Positions 62,916 through 64,000 of a stretch of 64,000 nucleotides of DNA are shown piece by piece (position 1 is the stretch's first letter; each line of letters starts with the position of its first letter). Made by a program: the position numbers and the translations under genes. The stretch is taken from the NCBI GenBank assembly GCA_002314915.1, contig DCHU01000026.1, forward strand, positions 1 to 64,000, in the 5' to 3' direction. This stretch comes from Caryophanales bacterium UBA1744 (GTDB lineage Bacteria > Bacillota_I > Bacilli_A > RFN20 > CAG-826). The notes beneath the pieces were generated by a model. The model worked only from the letters and a program-made list of their open reading frames with translations, ran no database searches and was not told the origin of the DNA.

Positions 62916-64000
62916 TTAATAAGATCTTGGTGACCAGTTCTTGGCTGTTTTAATGTCCTTTTCGACGGTAGTGGTGAACGCCGAAGGATCGATAACACCA
63001 TGTCTTGGAAGTCTTTCGACTTTGAATCTAGCGAGGTAGTAATCGCTATATCCATTCCAGACCTCGAGTGCTTTTTCGAGATTTTTCACCGCTAAATCAC
63101 GTTTGGTTGTGTCTTCGGAGTCGTTATATAAACGGAGATTCATGGCGCCTTCGAACTTCTCAGCGTAGTAGTTTGCGATGTGAGCAAAGCCCAACTGATC
63201 CTGCAATAAGTTATCTAAAGCAACGTTCTCGTTCTTAAGTTCAACTCTTATAGCATCCACTTCTAGTTTAACTTCGGCTGCGATACTTCTTAACTCTGAA
63301 GCGACCTGGAATGGGGTCTTCTTCTTGAGATCGGTATTGCCTTCTTTGACCATTCTTGCGTATTCAGCGATTGAATAGATGTCTCCATCTGGATCTGCTG
63401 AATCAGCGTTGATGAATCTCTTGATGTCGAGGAATCCGAATAGCGTTGGGTTTGATGAGCACATTTCCGGAAGGAATGCAGCATCTGTTCCGCCTGGAGC
63501 GTATGAGCAGATGACAAGAGGCATGACTTTTGCCGCTTTGTTCATGACTTTCCATGAACGGGAAACCAAGTCTTTCTTAACGCCTTCGTAATGATCTTCG
63601 ACAATCTTATCCCAATATGAGACTTCCATATTTGGGTTGTAGCCGAATCTTCCGAACATCGAGTAGTTGATCCAGTGGCGGTTGTAGTAATAATCGCCGT
63701 TCAACGACTCGTCTTTGAATTCGTATTCTTTGCCTGATACATAGTATCCGTCGATAGCGAAGTGCCAGCCGGTCACTCGGTCCTGCTTGACGTTCTTGCA
63801 CCACTCCTTAACCCATTCGGCATCGCCCCATGTGTAGTGGTATGCATCTTCGCCACGGACGTTGTACATCATGTTCCAGCCATCAGGCATTCCCTTGATG
63901 TAATCGTTGTTGTCCGTGCAGTGATTTGTTGAATATAAACGTGTGTCGTTATATCTCTTATTTACATATAAGTTGTATGGATAATCGCTGAATTTTGAAT
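62916..64000 (-). CDS. Second glycosidase-like protein, C-terminal part
   Basis: The frame is open from the stop at 62916 to the window edge (at least 361 residues), so the start lies beyond 64000. Its C-terminal half matches the lipoprotein at 54841-57039: KTPFQVASELR here and RTPIDIINNLN there, both ending KDI..(A/C)(E/K)xW(A/S)PR. The two are paralogues. It is 23 bp before the response regulator, so regulator and glycosidase are probably in one operon. Function as for the paralogue, not certain. Confidence 0.8.
   Translation of the reverse strand, partial: SKFSDYPYNLYVNKRYNDTRLYSTNHCTDNNDYIKGMPDGWNMMYNVRGEDAYHYTWGDAEWVKEWCKNVKQDRVTGWHFAIDGYYVSGKEYEFKDESLNGDYYYNRHWINYSMFGRFGYNPNMEVSYWDKIVEDHYEGVKKDLVSRSWKVMNKAAKVMPLVICSYAPGGTDAAFLPEMCSSNPTLFGFLDIKRFINADSADPDGDIYSIAEYARMVKEGNTDLKKKTPFQVASELRSIAAEVKLEVDAIRVELKNENVALDNLLQDQLGFAHIANYYAEKFEGAMNLRLYNDSEDTTKRDLAVKNLEKALEVWNGYSDYYLARFKVERLPRHGVIDPSAFTTTVEKDIKTAKNWSPRSY

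Overview
The window (64 kb) is a stretch of a chromosome from a low- to mid-GC Gram-positive bacterium of the Bacillota, most likely an uncultured gut or rumen lineage near the Erysipelotrichia/Mollicutes side of the Bacilli. This is inferred from three things. The gene order cysS-rlmB-sigH-rpmG-secE-nusG-rplK-rplA-rplJ-rplL-ybxB-rpoB-rpoC ... rpsL-rpsG-fusA is the Bacillus order. The S10-spc-alpha cluster lacks rpmD (L30). RpoB carries Asn at the position of E. coli His526, a residue reported for mollicutes. The standard genetic code fits all genes. No rRNA, tRNA, CRISPR array or transposase was found.

Layout, left to right. 1-1004: end of the str operon (fusA start, rpsG, rpsL; minus). 1359-4221: plus-strand island with an aminotransferase, an RsuA-type pseudouridine synthase and an MntA-HepT toxin-antitoxin pair. 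4262-5374: aldo/keto reductase with ferredoxin tail. 5461-16271: rpoC, rpoB, ybxB, rplL, rplJ, rplA, rplK. 16450-19238: zinc-type P-type ATPase and its SmtB-like repressor, wedged between rplK and nusG. 19406-23894: nusG, secE, rpmG, sigH-like sigma factor, rlmB, mgtC-like gene, cysS. 23963-26997: a DUF4143 ATPase, a membrane protein and a HAD phosphatase. 27137-31517: a cassette of four exported-protein genes, one broken by an in-frame TAA, bracketed by two perfect 43-bp copies of the rplQ terminator region. 31521-46404: the S10-spc-alpha ribosomal cluster with secY, adk, map, infA and rpoA. 46723-50171: a queuosine salvage operon (queH, queA, tgt, queT) under a preQ1-I riboswitch. 50196-54808: serine dehydratase, two paralogous P-loop kinases, a membrane protein and a flavoprotein. 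54841-64000: a glycan-degradation locus with two paralogous glycosidase-like proteins, a membrane-anchored GH3 enzyme with inverted domain order, and a LytTR/GHKL two-component system.

How it works together. Most genes serve growth: ribosome, RNA polymerase, Sec export, tRNA modification. Several genes outside the large operons appear to lack a 5' leader: an extended -10 box (TGnTATAAT type) sits about six bases before the start codon and there is no Shine-Dalgarno sequence. Metal homeostasis has a clear circuit, with two identical TATGAA-N6-TTCATA operators flanking the promoter of the repressor gene. The right-hand locus looks like a regulated polysaccharide-use system: 12-bp direct repeats with a 22-bp period lie upstream of the GH3 gene, and a weaker pair lies upstream of the lipoprotein glycosidase. 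Both fit the binding geometry of the LytTR regulator encoded beside them.

Two regions longer than 300 bp have no gene: 1005-1358 (divergent promoters and a dyad) and 46405-46722 (S10 leader, promoter and a palindrome). The most unusual items are the cassette between duplicated terminators, the leaderless-gene pattern, the LytTR-box glycan regulon with its inverted membrane GH3, and the histone-like tail on ribosomal protein L22.
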